A stretch of DNA of 64,000 nucleotides from Sphingomonas sp. BK345 (GCF_014193845.1 NZ_JACHZX010000002.1:822568-886567); one strand, 5' to 3'; positions 53,074-61,931 are shown, counted from the stretch's first letter. The notes: generated by a model not told the origin, from the sequence alone. Translations and numbers: made by a program.

Positions 53074-53208
53074 GTGTTAAGATGTCCCACCTGCCGATCA
53101 TCTTGGTTTGTATTGCATCACTCATCATTTACCGGGCGCCGCGCTAAGCTGCGGAGCGAGATTCTGGGCGTCAGCGCGGGTCACCTCCGCATAGCCAATC
53201 CCATCCTC

Positions 53209-53220
53209 CGGTTCTGACAC
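53209..53220. repeat. Half-site CGGTTCTGACAC
   Basis: Identical to the right arm of the palindrome at 53267-53296 (CGGTTCTGACAC). A second half-site suggests a multi-subsite recombinase target next to the broken recombinase. Confidence 0.5.
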
Positions 53221-53266
53221 AGGATTTCGGCACTTTTTAGGCGTTGGGAATGCTGGCGCAGAGGGC

Positions 53267-53296
53267 AGGTGTCACAACCGGACGGTTCTGACACCT
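53267..53296. repeat. 28-30 bp palindrome, left end of metal-resistance cassette
   Basis: AGGTGTCACAACCG-GA-CGGTTCTGACACCT: 14-base arms with one mismatch and a two-base centre. A close copy at 62727-62754 brackets the 9.4-kb cassette. The shape (dyad with dinucleotide centre, about 28 bp) is that of a serine-recombinase crossover site. It overlaps the first base of the merR stop on the minus strand. A T-run is absent, so a terminator role is less likely. Confidence 0.65.
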
Positions 53297-53706
53297 CAGG
53301 CGTTCGGTAAGGCCGCTGGTCCCAATGCCTCAATGATCCGGCACTCAGCGACTGTGCCGCCGTCGCAGGAGTCGATCACCGCCTTCAGTTCGCGGCGAAG
53401 GGCGGTCAGATCGGCGAGCTTGCGATCCACCTCGCGCAGATGCTCGTTGGCGATACGGTCGATGCCGGCACAGTCGCACGTCCGATCGTCGGACAGACCC
53501 AGCAGAGCGCGTACCTGATCGAGCGAGAAGCCGAGGTCGCGCGCGCGTCGGATAAAGGACAGACGGCCCAACTCGGCCGCGCCATAGGTGCGGTAGTTGC
53601 CCGTGCTGCGGGATGGCTTCGGCAACAAGCCGATGCGCTCGTAATAGCGAACCGTTTCGACCTTGGTGTTGGTCGCCTTGCCCAGATCGCCGATCGTCAG
53701 CGCCAT
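53296..53706 (-). CDS. MerR-family metal-responsive regulator (ZntR/CadR/PbrR type)
   Basis: A 136-residue MerR regulator. Winged helix at the start (MALTIGDLGKATNTKVETVR, YYERIGLLPKP), then a long dimerisation helix. Cys77, Cys79, Cys114 and Cys122 match the metal-binding pattern of ZntR/CadR/PbrR-type proteins (C-D-C and C-x7-C near the end), so the inducer is probably Zn, Cd, Pb or similar. Start ATG at 53706; a frame to 53928 is unsupported. It faces the CDF exporter promoter. Its own stop overlaps the palindrome at 53267. Confidence 0.92.
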   Translation of the reverse strand: MALTIGDLGKATNTKVETVRYYERIGLLPKPSRSTGNYRTYGAAELGRLSFIRRARDLGFSLDQVRALLGLSDDRTCDCAGIDRIANEHLREVDRKLADLTALRRELKAVIDSCDGGTVAECRIIEALGPAALPNA

Positions 53707-53710
53707 CACC

Positions 53711-53741
53711 TTGACCCTGTAGCTGCTACAGACACTAGATG
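53711..53741 (+). promoter_or_regulatory. MerR-type promoter of CDF exporter
   Basis: TTGACC (53711-53716) and TAGATG (53736-53741) are separated by 19 bases, the long spacer of MerR-controlled promoters. The spacer contains the dyad CTGTAG-CTG-CTACAG. It lies 33 bases upstream of the exporter ATG and 5 bases upstream of the merR start. Confidence 0.9.
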
Positions 53742-53773
53742 GGGTGTCGCGCTCGGCTTCAAGAGGTGGCGAC

Positions 53774-54505
53774 ATGGCAGGAGGATGCTGCGGCGGCTGT
53801 GCCGCTCCAACCGACAGGGACGACGACCGCGCATGGCGGCGCGTGCTGTGGATCGCGCTTGCCATCAACGCCGGCATGTTCGGCGTCGAGGTCGTCGCCG
53901 GCGTGGCCGCGCATTCCGCCTCGCTCAAGGCGGACGCGCTCGACTTTCTCGGTGATGCCGCGAACTACGCAATCAGCCTCGGCGTTGCGGGGATGGCGCT
54001 GCACTGGCGAGCGCGCGCCGCGCTCGCGAAGGGCGTCTCCCTGCTCCTGCTCGGCTTGTGGGTGCTGGGCTATACCGTCTGGATGGCGGCGTCGGGCACG
54101 CTGCCGGGCGCGGAGACGATGGGGGTTGTGGGCGTGGCGGCGCTGATCGCCAACATGGTTTGCGCCGCGCTGCTCTGGCGGCATCGAGGCGGCGACGCCA
54201 ACCGGCAGTCGGTCTGGATATGCTCGCGCAACGACGCGATCGGCAACGTCGCCGTCGTCGCCGCGGCGTTCGGCGTATTCGGCACCGGCACCGGCTGGCC
54301 GGATATCGCGGTCGCCGCGATCCTCGCAGGCCTCGGCGTCTTCGGGGGCTGGCAGATCATCCGAAAGGCGCGTGTCGAGCTGGCTCAATCCCCGCCGAAC
54401 CGGAAGCGGACGCCGCCGTTGATGGTGCGGCCGTCCAGCGGACCCCAGGCATCGACCGTCCACGCCCCGTCCGGCGCGCGCCGGGGCAGCAGCAGCGGAT
54501 CGTAG
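53774..54505 (+). CDS. Cation diffusion facilitator family exporter
   Basis: A CDF-type inner-membrane metal/proton antiporter, with several membrane helices and the metal-site patterns ADALDFLGDAANYAISLG (D-x3-D on helix 2) and SRNDAIGNVAVVAAAFG (N-D on helix 5). The start MAGGCCGGCAAP has four cysteines that may bind metal. The final 40 residues (NRKRTPPLMVRPSSG...) are unusual for the family and overlap the 3' end of the convergent TonB gene by 121 bases, suggesting the true C-terminus was lost. Zinc, cadmium or cobalt is the likely substrate. Controlled by the MerR promoter upstream. Confidence 0.86.
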   Translation: MAGGCCGGCAAPTDRDDDRAWRRVLWIALAINAGMFGVEVVAGVAAHSASLKADALDFLGDAANYAISLGVAGMALHWRARAALAKGVSLLLLGLWVLGYTVWMAASGTLPGAETMGVVGVAALIANMVCAALLWRHRGGDANRQSVWICSRNDAIGNVAVVAAAFGVFGTGTGWPDIAVAAILAGLGVFGGWQIIRKARVELAQSPPNRKRTPPLMVRPSSGPQASTVHAPSGARRGSSSGS

Positions 54506-56379
54506 CGGGTCTGGCGGAAGTTCAGCAGGTTCTCGGCGTTGAGGAACAGGCTGACCTTACCCAGCTTCAGCTCGCCCATCGCGCCCAGCTCGACATAGGG
54601 ACGGCTTCGGCTGCGATAGGGGTCGTCCTCAAGGCTCTGGCGGCCGGTATAATAGGCCTCCAGCCCGATCCGGCCGCGCTCGTGCTTCTCCCACACCGCT
54701 GTCAGCCCGGCGGTATTGCGCGGAGTGAGGGGAACGGCTCGCCGGCCGATGCCGTCCGGGTTCGGTTCGCGCGCGTCGGTGCGGACATAGCTTCCGGTGA
54801 AGGTGATGGCGTTTAGACGGTAGCGCAGCAGCAGCTCGGCCCCGCGCGAGCGCGTCACGCCATCGGCGTTGACCAGTTCGGCGCGGGTGGCGCTCACATC
54901 GCGGAGCTGGACGGCATGGTCGATGTTCGACCCGAACAGCGTCAGGCTCGCCTCGATCGGCCCGTGCGCATAACCGAAGTCGATCGAGGCGGTGTCGGCC
55001 GTTTCGGCGCGCAAGCCCCGTAGCGGCTCGATCCGCGACAACCCTGCCGCCTCCACTTCCTCGATGAACGGGGTCGGCGCATAGAAGCCGCGACCCAGCG
55101 ACGCGCGCACGGTGAAAGGGCCGGGCCTGAACAGCGCCGACACGCGCGGACTGACGCGCGTACAGTATTCGCTATGGTCGTCGAGGCGCGCGCTGCCCGC
55201 AAGCGTCAGGTCCGCCGACACCTTCTGCTCGGCCTGCACGAACAGCGCGGGCACTCGATAGGTGTAGTCGAAAGCCGGGAAGGTCCGCGAGCGATAGCTG
55301 TCCACCTGGTAGGCGGCACCGGCGAGCCAGGTCGTGTCGCCGGTGCCGCCGCCCAGCGATGCCTCGGTCAGGACGGTGTTGTGGCGGTCGTTCTCGATCA
55401 CGTCGCCGAAGGTGTGCCGATGGGTCTGCGTTACGCCCGACGCGCGCAGATAGAGCGTACCGACGCCCTCGATCGGCGCCTGGGCGTTGAGGCCGGCGTC
55501 AAATCGCCGGCTGCGCTGATCCTGGGCGAAGGTCGAACCGTCCGGCACGACGCGGCCGGGCAGTGTGCCGCCGCGGCGCTGCTCGGCGAGCGCCCCGACC
55601 GTCAGATAGGCTTTCGCGCCGCCCGCACCGTCCCAGAACAGCCGCGGTCGGAACGTCCAGCGATCATAGCCGGGAATGTTCGCCCAACCGTCGCCGTCGA
55701 TATCCTGGGCGGACTGCCGGTTGAACCCGCCGGTCAGCGAGTAGCCGATCGCCTCTGTCAGCGGACCGGAATTGTAGCCGGTCACGTCCTGCCCGCCCCG
55801 GCTGGTCGCGTTCACCAGCAACTCACCCAATTGTGCCGGCGAAGGTCGGCGCGACACGAGATTGATGACGCCGCCCAGCGCCGATGGGCCGTAGAGCGCG
55901 GATGCCGCACCCTTGATGATCTCGACCTGTCCAAGGTCGGTAGGCGGTATTTGTAGAAGGCCGATCGATGGCGTCTGCCCGCCGTAGAGCGGCAATCCAT
56001 CGGCGAGGATTTGCGTGTAGCGACCTTTCAGGCCCTGCACCCGGACGTTCGCCGCCCCCAGCGCCGGCGACGTAACCTGGACGCGCAGACCGGGCGTCTC
56101 GTTCACCAGCATGGAGATGTTACCGGGCTGCATGAGGATTTTCTCCTCGACCTCTTCCCGGTTCAACACCTCGACGCGGATCGGCTCGTCCTGCACCCGG
56201 CGACCGGTGCGGGTAGCCTGGACCACGATGTCCTCGCCCTCATCAGCTTCCTCGGTGGACGTCGGCGGCACAGCTACGGTTGGTCGATCCTGTGCCGCCG
56301 CAGCGTTCGCTGTCAGGCATAGGACCGCAAACACGATGGGCGACGCTATCAAAATCCTGTCGCCTGCTCTGTACGGCAA
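54385..56379 (-). CDS. TonB-dependent outer membrane receptor
   Basis: A 664-residue receptor. A signal peptide-like start (ILIASPIVFAVLCLTANAAA) is followed by the plug (EVLNREEVEEKILMQPGNIS, VRVQGLKGRYTQILADGLPL, SALYGPSALGGVINLVSRR) and a 22-strand barrel ending in VRFRFGGD. It starts with TTG at 56379, since no ATG is suitable. The MerR-type promoter at 56432-56462 lies 53 bases upstream, so the receptor is probably metal-controlled; whether it imports a metal complex or serves another ligand is unclear. It ends in a 121-base antisense overlap with the CDF gene. Confidence 0.88.
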   Translation of the reverse strand: MPYRAGDRILIASPIVFAVLCLTANAAAAQDRPTVAVPPTSTEEADEGEDIVVQATRTGRRVQDEPIRVEVLNREEVEEKILMQPGNISMLVNETPGLRVQVTSPALGAANVRVQGLKGRYTQILADGLPLYGGQTPSIGLLQIPPTDLGQVEIIKGAASALYGPSALGGVINLVSRRPSPAQLGELLVNATSRGGQDVTGYNSGPLTEAIGYSLTGGFNRQSAQDIDGDGWANIPGYDRWTFRPRLFWDGAGGAKAYLTVGALAEQRRGGTLPGRVVPDGSTFAQDQRSRRFDAGLNAQAPIEGVGTLYLRASGVTQTHRHTFGDVIENDRHNTVLTEASLGGGTGDTTWLAGAAYQVDSYRSRTFPAFDYTYRVPALFVQAEQKVSADLTLAGSARLDDHSEYCTRVSPRVSALFRPGPFTVRASLGRGFYAPTPFIEEVEAAGLSRIEPLRGLRAETADTASIDFGYAHGPIEASLTLFGSNIDHAVQLRDVSATRAELVNADGVTRSRGAELLLRYRLNAITFTGSYVRTDAREPNPDGIGRRAVPLTPRNTAGLTAVWEKHERGRIGLEAYYTGRQSLEDDPYRSRSRPYVELGAMGELKLGKVSLFLNAENLLNFRQTRYDPLLLPRRAPDGAWTVDAWGPLDGRTINGGVRFRFGGD

Positions 56380-56431
56380 AACGCTACCCCTGCATGGGCG
56401 TCGCGATCATCGGGACGCTTGTGAGGGACGG

Positions 56432-56462
56432 CCCATAAGGGCTGTAGCCACTACAAGGTCAA
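56432..56462 (-). promoter_or_regulatory. MerR-type promoter of TonB receptor
   Basis: On the minus strand: TTGACC (complement of 56457-56462) and TATGGG (complement of 56432-56437) with a 19-base spacer containing TTGTAG-TGG-CTACAG. This matches the promoter at 53711, so the same MerR protein probably activates both genes. Confidence 0.85.
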
Positions 56463-56517
56463 CACTGTATTGGTCAGGACCGTTGTGCGCGGTCCCTGGT
56501 CGATCTACGACACCGCC

Positions 56518-56862
56518 ATGTCGCTCCGGGCCTTCCCGCTTTTCCGGCTCGTCCACACCGCCACGATCGTCGTCCTGGCGGTGATGATGCTCGTGCGGCT
56601 CGGCCCGCTCTGCGAGACGATGGCGATGGCCGCGACGCCGGTCGCGTCCGCGGCGATGGATTGCGCCAACACCCCAGGCCACGTTCCGATCAAGAAAATC
56701 CCGCCCTCGGCCTGCGCCACGCCGTGCGCGGCGATGCCCGGCGAGACGGTTGCGCACGTCGAACCGATGCTGTTCGTGCCGCTGTCTCCTTGGGCGGTCG
56801 CCCATACCGGGCTGCTCGGACTTACCAGCGCACCGGCAACGCCCCCTCCGCAGACCGCGTGA
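56518..56862 (+). CDS. Hypothetical membrane-anchored Cys/Met/His-containing protein
   Basis: A 114-residue protein. One hydrophobic segment near the start (VHTATIVVLAVMMLVRLG) could anchor it in the membrane; the rest has scattered Cys, His and Met in AMDCANTPGH, SACATPCAAMPGETVAH and MLFVPLSPWAVAHTG. It lies in the metal cassette, divergent from the TonB receptor (close to its promoter) and 40 bases before the Cys-rich peptide gene. No family recognised; metal binding is a reasonable guess. Confidence 0.6.
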   Translation: MSLRAFPLFRLVHTATIVVLAVMMLVRLGPLCETMAMAATPVASAAMDCANTPGHVPIKKIPPSACATPCAAMPGETVAHVEPMLFVPLSPWAVAHTGLLGLTSAPATPPPQTA

Positions 56863-56902
56863 CGTCGAACCTGACCTCACACGAATCTACACGGAGAATA
56901 CC

Positions 56903-57085
56903 ATGACCAAGTTCAAGCTCATCAGCGCCGCTTTCGCCCTCACGCTCTCGACGGGCGCCTTCGCCGCGGTCGCGAATTGCTGCGCCGATATGGCGTGCTG
57001 CAAGGACGGTGCTGACTGCTGCGATCATGGCGACAAGGCGAAGGGCGGCGATCACGCCGGCCACGCCATGCCGAACATGAAGTAA
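56903..57085 (+). CDS. Small secreted Cys/His-rich metal-binding peptide
   Basis: A 60-residue protein. A clean signal peptide (MTKFKLISAAFALTLSTGAF) is followed by a mature part dense in ligands: NCCADMACCKDGADCCDHGD and a C-terminal GGDHAGHAMPNMK. Six cysteines in three pairs, plus histidines and methionines, suggest a periplasmic metal-binding peptide. Good start site (GGAG). An intrinsic terminator follows directly. No named family recognised. Confidence 0.82.
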   Translation: MTKFKLISAAFALTLSTGAFAAVANCCADMACCKDGADCCDHGDKAKGGDHAGHAMPNMK

Positions 57086-57094
57086 GACGAAGGG

Positions 57095-57123
57095 ACGGGG
57101 GGCGGGCGACCGCCCCCCGTTTT
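57095..57123 (+). terminator. Intrinsic terminator
   Basis: ACGGGGGGCGG-GCGA-CCGCCCCCCGT then TTT. An 11-bp perfect stem with a tetraloop and a short T-run, 10 bases after the Cys-rich gene. Confidence 0.88.
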
Positions 57124-57168
57124 CATGGCGCGCCATATCGAGCGTGAAGCCACCACTAGACTACCCTT

Positions 57169-57192
57169 ATATATCCACGATGCTAGATATAT
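57169..57192. promoter_or_regulatory. ArsR operator overlapping the arsR start
   Basis: ATATATC (57169-57175) and GATATAT (57186-57192) are 7-bp perfect arms separated by 10 bases, the form of ArsR/SmtB operators. The right arm includes the first bases of the ATG at 57191, so the message is likely to have a very short or absent leader, or the operator blocks translation initiation. Confidence 0.82.
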
Positions 57193-57523
57193 GGAAAATG
57201 AGTCGGCAATCGCTGCGCTAGGCGCGCTCGCCCAAGGGACGCGGCTCGACGTGTTCCGCCTGTTGGTGCGTCACGAACCGGACGGCATGGCGGCGGGCGA
57301 TATCGCGCGGGCGCTCGACGTGCCGCAGAACACCATGTCGGCGCATCTCGGCATCCTCGCGCGCGCCGGCCTGGTCCGCTCTGAACGGCATAGCCGCTCG
57401 ATCATCTACCGTGCCGATCTGGACGGCCTGCGCGCGCTGACGCTGTTCCTCGTCAAGGATTGCTGCGCCGGCAATGCGGAGCTGTGCGCGCCGCTCGTCG
57501 CCGAACTCGCCCCCTGCTGCTGA
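57191..57523 (+). CDS. arsR: ArsR/SmtB-family arsenic repressor
   Basis: A 110-residue winged-helix repressor: [20 protein letters not shown], then [20 protein letters not shown] (recognition helix) and [20 protein letters not shown]. The arsenite site is probably the C-terminal cysteine cluster [22 protein letters not shown], in two pieces, instead of the classical helix-alpha3 C-x-C. The ATG at 57191 fits the family start and lies inside the operator. It opens the arsenic operon. Confidence 0.93.
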   Translation: MENESAIAALGALAQGTRLDVFRLLVRHEPDGMAAGDIARALDVPQNTMSAHLGILARAGLVRSERHSRSIIYRADLDGLRALTLFLVKDCCAGNAELCAPLVAELAPCC

Positions 57524-57534
57524 AAGGACGCCCC

Positions 57535-57963
57535 GTGGCCGTCGATATCGTCATCTATCACAACCCCGAGTGCGGCACGTCGCACAACGCGCTGGCGATG
57601 ATCCGCAACGCCGGCATCGAGCCGCATGTCGTCGAGTATCTGAAAACTCCGCCCTCGCGCGCGCTGCTAGTCGAGTTGATCGATCGCGCCGGCATGACGC
57701 CCCGCGAGCTGCTACGCGAGAAGGGGACGCCCTATGCGGAGTTGGGCCTGGGCGACACGGCGCTGTCCGACGACGTGTTGGTGGATGCGATGATGGCGCA
57801 TCCGATCCTCATCAACCGGCCGCTGGTCGTCTCGCCGCTCGGCGTGAAGTTGTGCCGGCCGTCCGAAGCCGTCCTCGATCTGCTGCCGAGCGGCCAGCTC
57901 GCCGCGTTCGCCAAGGAAGACGGCGAACAGGTGGTGGACGCTTCGGGCCAGCGCGTCGCCTGA
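57535..57963 (+). CDS. arsC: Arsenate reductase, glutaredoxin-dependent
   Basis: A 142-residue ArsC. The active cysteine is in [20 protein letters not shown] and the conserved arginines in [15 protein letters not shown] and [13 protein letters not shown]. It reduces arsenate to arsenite for export. GTG start at 57535, 11 bases after the arsR stop, with GAAAGGA upstream. Its stop overlaps the arsB start (TGATG). Confidence 0.94.
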   Translation: MAVDIVIYHNPECGTSHNALAMIRNAGIEPHVVEYLKTPPSRALLVELIDRAGMTPRELLREKGTPYAELGLGDTALSDDVLVDAMMAHPILINRPLVVSPLGVKLCRPSEAVLDLLPSGQLAAFAKEDGEQVVDASGQRVA

Positions 57964-59249
57964 TGCTCCTTGCCCTCCTGATCTTCGTCGCGACGATCAC
58001 GCTCGTCATCTGGCAACCGAAGGGCCTCGGCATCGGGTGGAGCGCGATGGGCGGGGCGATCGTGGCGCTGCTCGCGGGTGTCGTCACCCTGTCCGACGTG
58101 CCGGTAGTATGGGGCATCGTCTGGAACGCGACAGCCGCGTTCGTCGCGATCATCGTCATCAGCCTGCTGCTCGATGAGGCCGGGTTCTTCGAATGGGCGG
58201 CACTCCATGTCGCGCGCTGGGGCAGGGGGCATGGTCGCCGGCTATTCGTTCTGATCGTGCTGCTCGGCGCGGCGGTGTCCGCGCTGTTCGCCAACGACGG
58301 CGCGGCACTGATCCTGACGCCGATCGTCATCGCCATGCTGCGCGCGCTGGGGTTCAAGGACAAGGCGACGCTGGCCTTCGTCATGGCGGCCGGGTTCATC
58401 GCCGACACCGCCAGCCTGCCGCTGGTCGTGTCGAACCTCGTCAACATCGTGTCGGCCGACTTCTTCAAGATCGGGTTCGGCGAATATGCGGCCGTGATGG
58501 TGCCGGTCGATCTAATGTCGATCGCGGCTACGCTGGGCGCGCTGCTCATATTCTTCCGACGTGATATCCCGCGAGATTACGATGTGACCGCGCTACGTGC
58601 GCCCGGTGCCGCTATCCGTGACGCCGCGACCTTCCGCGCCGGATGGATCGTCCTTGCCCTGCTGCTCGCCGGCTTCTTCCTGCTCGAACCGCTCGGCGTG
58701 CCGGTCAGCGCCGTCGCCGCTGCCGGCGCGATCCTGCTGCTGGTGATCGCGGGGCGGGGCCATGTCATCCAGACAGGCAAGGTGCTGCGCGGCGCGCCGT
58801 GGCAGGTCGTCATATTTTCGCTCGGCATGTACCTGGTCGTTTATGGCCTGCGGAACGCCGGCCTGACCGACCATCTGGCGGCGCTGCTCGACCGCACCGC
58901 ACAAGGCGGCGTGTGGAGCGCAGCGCTGGGAACGGGCGTGATCGCGGCCGTCCTGTCGTCGGTAATGAACAACATGCCAACCGTGCTGGTAGGCGCGCTG
59001 TCGATCGACGCCACGCATGCGACAGGGGCGGTCAAGGAAGCGATGATCTACGCCAACGTCATCGGCTGCGATCTCGGCCCCAAGCTGACGCCGATCGGCT
59101 CACTCGCCACGCTGCTGTGGCTGCATGTCCTGGGGCAGAAGGGCGTTCGGATCGGGTGGGGCTATTATTTCCGGGTCGGGGTCACACTGACCGTGCCGGT
59201 TCTGCTCATCACGCTTGCGGCGCTGGCGTCGAGGATCACGATCGGATGA
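57963..59249 (+). CDS. arsB: Arsenite efflux permease ArsB
   Basis: A 428-residue inner-membrane arsenite/proton antiporter of the IT superfamily, with 11-12 membrane helices. Typical stretches: [40 protein letters not shown] and [18 protein letters not shown], then [20 protein letters not shown]. Overlaps arsC by one base and the YnfA gene by four bases, so it is part of a coupled operon. Confidence 0.94.
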   Translation: MLLALLIFVATITLVIWQPKGLGIGWSAMGGAIVALLAGVVTLSDVPVVWGIVWNATAAFVAIIVISLLLDEAGFFEWAALHVARWGRGHGRRLFVLIVLLGAAVSALFANDGAALILTPIVIAMLRALGFKDKATLAFVMAAGFIADTASLPLVVSNLVNIVSADFFKIGFGEYAAVMVPVDLMSIAATLGALLIFFRRDIPRDYDVTALRAPGAAIRDAATFRAGWIVLALLLAGFFLLEPLGVPVSAVAAAGAILLLVIAGRGHVIQTGKVLRGAPWQVVIFSLGMYLVVYGLRNAGLTDHLAALLDRTAQGGVWSAALGTGVIAAVLSSVMNNMPTVLVGALSIDATHATGAVKEAMIYANVIGCDLGPKLTPIGSLATLLWLHVLGQKGVRIGWGYYFRVGVTLTVPVLLITLAALASRITIG

Positions 59250-59569
59250 CGGCATTGATCTACATTGGCGCGGCGCTCGCGGAAATTGCTGGATGCTTTG
59301 CCTTCTGGGCCTGGCTTCGTATGGGAAAGTCGCCCGTGTGGCTGGCGCCCGGCATCGCTTCGCTGATCCTGTTCGCCTGGCTCCTGACTCGCGTAGACAG
59401 CGACGCGGCGGGCCGTGCCTATGCCGCCTATGGCGGCATCTACATCTGCGCCTCGCTACTCTGGCTATGGGGCGTCGAGGGCGTTCGGCCCGATCGATGG
59501 GACGTGGGCGGTGCGGCCCTGTGTCTTGTCGGAACCTGCGTCATCCTTCTTGGCCCGCGGGGGGCATGA
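59246..59569 (+). CDS. YnfA-family (UPF0060) small membrane protein
   Basis: A 107-residue protein with four predicted membrane helices, matching UPF0060/Ynf[60 protein letters not shown]. This family is related to small multidrug resistance proteins. It overlaps arsB and arsN2 by 4 bases on each side, so it is fully part of the arsenic operon. The role is unknown; a transport or membrane-stress function is possible. Confidence 0.88.
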   Translation: MTALIYIGAALAEIAGCFAFWAWLRMGKSPVWLAPGIASLILFAWLLTRVDSDAAGRAYAAYGGIYICASLLWLWGVEGVRPDRWDVGGAALCLVGTCVILLGPRGA

Positions 59570-60000
59570 TGGAGCTGACTGCCACATCGCTTGGTCCCGA
59601 TGAAATCGCCAAGCTGGCATCGTTCCTCGAAACCGCGAACCTGCCCAGCGCCGATCTCGCTGATCCCGGCCGCCTGTTCTTCCATTTCGAGGCCGATAGC
59701 CTCGTGGGTTATGGCGGCCTGGAGGGTGGAGGGGCTGACCGCCTGCTTCGCTCGATCGTCGTACTCCCCGATCGCCGGGGGCATGGCCTCGGGCGGGCAT
59801 TGGTCGCCACCCTCGAAAGACAGGCGCGCAACCTCGGAGTGGAACGCCTGCATCTGCTGACGACGACGGCCGCGCCGTTTTTCCGAACGCTCGGCTATGC
59901 CGACGCCGATCGCGGCGCTGCTCCTCCGGCTGTCGCCGCATCGCGCGAGTTTACCGCGCTCTGCCCCGCATCGGCCGCCTATCTCGTGAAAGCCATCTGA
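59566..60000 (+). CDS. arsN2: ArsN2-type acetyltransferase
   Basis: A 144-residue GNAT enzyme of the ArsN group. [20 protein letters not shown] holds the acetyl-CoA loop and [20 protein letters not shown] the second conserved stretch seen in ArsN2. ArsN-type enzymes acetylate certain organoarsenicals such as phosphinothricin-like arsinothricin; which arsenical is used here is unknown. Start ATG at 59566 overlaps the YnfA stop; stop overlaps arsH by one base. Confidence 0.9.
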   Translation: MMELTATSLGPDEIAKLASFLETANLPSADLADPGRLFFHFEADSLVGYGGLEGGGADRLLRSIVVLPDRRGHGLGRALVATLERQARNLGVERLHLLTTTAAPFFRTLGYADADRGAAPPAVAASREFTALCPASAAYLVKAI

Positions 60001-60752
60001 TGCCGCTCCGCACCCTCACTGAACCCGATACCCTGCCAGCGCTCGATCCGGCCTATGCCGTTCAGCGGCCGGCGCTGGGGCTCGGCCCGCTAGAACCCGC
60101 GCCGCGCATCCTCCTCCTCTATGGATCACTCCGCGAGCGATCCTATTCCCGCCTGTGCGTCGAGGAAGCGGCGCGGTTGCTCCGGTTCTTCGGCTGCGAG
60201 ATACGCATCTTCGACCCGTCCACCCTGCCGCTGCCCGATCAACATGCCGGCGACGATCATCCGGCCGTCCATGAGCTGCGCGAGCTGTCTTTATGGTCGG
60301 AAGGTCAGGTGTGGTGCAGCCCGGAACGTCACGGTCAGATCACCGGCATCATGAAGCTGCAAATCGATCATCTGCCGCTGTCGATGGGCGGGATGCGCCC
60401 GACACAGGGGCGCACGCTCGCGGTCATGCAGGTGTCGGCCGGATCGCAGTCGTTCAACAGCGTCAATACCCTGCGCGTGCTGGGTCGCTGGATGCGAATG
60501 GTGACGATCCCGAACCAGTCGAGCGTCGCCAAGGCGTTCAACGAGTTCGATGACGCCGGGCGCATGAAGCCGTCCAGTTACTATGACCGGATCGTGGACG
60601 TGATGGAGGAGCTGGTCCGCTTTACGGTGCTGCTGCGTCCGCACACCGAACATCTCGTCGATCGCTACTCGGAAAGGAAAGAGGCCGGCATACCGATCGA
60701 CGCAACGACTGATCTGTCGAGCATCGCGACCGAAGCACAGCGCTCGTCCTGA
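60000..60752 (+). CDS. arsH: ArsH, NADPH-dependent FMN reductase
   Basis: A 250-residue flavoprotein that oxidises trivalent organoarsenicals. The flavodoxin-like motif is [20 protein letters not shown], followed by [34 protein letters not shown] loop and [19 protein letters not shown]. The length and N-terminal extension are normal for ArsH. It starts in a TGATG overlap with arsN2 and ends 65 bases before the chromate genes. Confidence 0.94.
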   Translation: MPLRTLTEPDTLPALDPAYAVQRPALGLGPLEPAPRILLLYGSLRERSYSRLCVEEAARLLRFFGCEIRIFDPSTLPLPDQHAGDDHPAVHELRELSLWSEGQVWCSPERHGQITGIMKLQIDHLPLSMGGMRPTQGRTLAVMQVSAGSQSFNSVNTLRVLGRWMRMVTIPNQSSVAKAFNEFDDAGRMKPSSYYDRIVDVMEELVRFTVLLRPHTEHLVDRYSERKEAGIPIDATTDLSSIATEAQRSS

Positions 60753-60817
60753 CGTGTCATAGGCATGTCGCGGGACGATCATAGCCGCATCGGCCACGTC
60801 ATGGCACAAACCCGAAT

Positions 60818-61390
60818 ATGATCGATCCGGAAACACAATCACGGGGCCGCCCGGGACTACTTGCCATTGCAGACGTGTTCGCCCGCTACGGCAATTTCAC
60901 GCTGGGCGGCGGTAGCGCGACGGTGGGCACGCTGCATCGCGAGCTGCTGGATCGGCGACGCTGGATCGATGCCGATGCCTTTACGCTGTGCTTCAGCCTC
61001 GCTCGCCTGACACCTGGCACCAACGTCCTGGCCTTCTGCACTGGCATCGGATGGCTGCTGCGCGGCTATCCCGGCGCGATCGTGGCGCTGCTCGCCGCCT
61101 CCGTCCCCTGCACCCTGATCGTCGTTGTCGCGAGCGCGCTGTTCACCGAGGCGGAGGGCAACGGCCTGGCGCAGGCGGCGATCCACGGCGCGATCGCCGC
61201 GGCCGTGGCGATCACCGTCAAGACGTGCTGGACGATCGCGCACCCGCACTATCGACCCGGATCGCGGCTGCGGGTCGTCGCCATCGCGACGGCTGCATTC
61301 CTGCTCTACGTCGTGGCGGGCATCCCCGCGATCGAGGTGCTGCTGGGCGCGGCCGTGCTGGGCGCGATCCTGCCCCCGGTCCGCGCATGA
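60818..61390 (+). CDS. Chromate transporter, N-terminal-type subunit
   Basis: A 190-residue short-chain ChrA-like protein with six or so membrane helices. It carries the first-half signatures: ADVFARYGNFTLGGGSATVG and RRWIDADAFTLCFSLARLTP then GTNVLAFCTGIGWLLRGYPG. Two such short proteins together replace one full-length ChrA. It overlaps the next gene by four bases. It could export chromate, or sulfate-like anions. Confidence 0.88.
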   Translation: MIDPETQSRGRPGLLAIADVFARYGNFTLGGGSATVGTLHRELLDRRRWIDADAFTLCFSLARLTPGTNVLAFCTGIGWLLRGYPGAIVALLAASVPCTLIVVVASALFTEAEGNGLAQAAIHGAIAAAVAITVKTCWTIAHPHYRPGSRLRVVAIATAAFLLYVVAGIPAIEVLLGAAVLGAILPPVRA

Positions 61391-61923
61391 ACATCGTCCT
61401 GCTCTATCTGATCCTGCTCAAGGCGACGTGCACAGCGTTCGCCGGGCTCGCCTCGCTGCCGGTCGTCCAGGACTCGCTCGTCGCCCATCATCACGCCCTG
61501 ACCGACAAGCAGCTCAACGAAGCCGTCGTCATCACGCGCAGCTCGCCCGGTCCGGTCGGGCTCTATGTCGTCAGCGTCGGCTATTTCGTCGCCGGCATCC
61601 CCGGCGCCATCGCCGGGTGGCTGGCAATGGTGACGCCGGCGGGGCTCATCATCCCGCTGGTCCACCTTGTCGGCAGACGGATGGAGCACCCCCGCGTGCG
61701 CTCCGTCCTCCAGACCGTGGTGATCGCCAGCGCCGGGCTGCTGCTCGCCGCTGCAATCCCGCTCGCCCGGGACGGGCTGACCGATCCGGTCACGATCGTC
61801 ATCGCACTGGTAAGCCTGGCGTTGCTGTTCACCACCAAACTCGACACGCTGTGGATCATCCTCGGCGCTGCGCTCACGTCGCTGACCGCCTCGGCGATCG
61901 GTGCCGTTCCCCTCTTCCACTAG
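61387..61923 (+). CDS. Chromate transporter, C-terminal-type subunit
   Basis: A 178-residue partner of the previous gene: LLKATCTAFAGLASLPVVQD, HHALTDKQLNEAVVITRSSP, GPVGLYVVSVGYFVAGIPGA. This is the usual second half, with PG-x2-G-x5-G near the membrane loop. Start ATG at 61387 overlaps the upstream stop. The two should form a heterodimer. Confidence 0.88.
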   Translation: MNIVLLYLILLKATCTAFAGLASLPVVQDSLVAHHHALTDKQLNEAVVITRSSPGPVGLYVVSVGYFVAGIPGAIAGWLAMVTPAGLIIPLVHLVGRRMEHPRVRSVLQTVVIASAGLLLAAAIPLARDGLTDPVTIVIALVSLALLFTTKLDTLWIILGAALTSLTASAIGAVPLFH

Positions 61924-61931
61924 ACTATCCG

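Noticed and set aside
53267..53296. Palindrome as the merR transcription terminator
   Set aside because: No T-run follows on either strand and a close copy occurs at the far end of the cassette, which favours a recombination or binding site.
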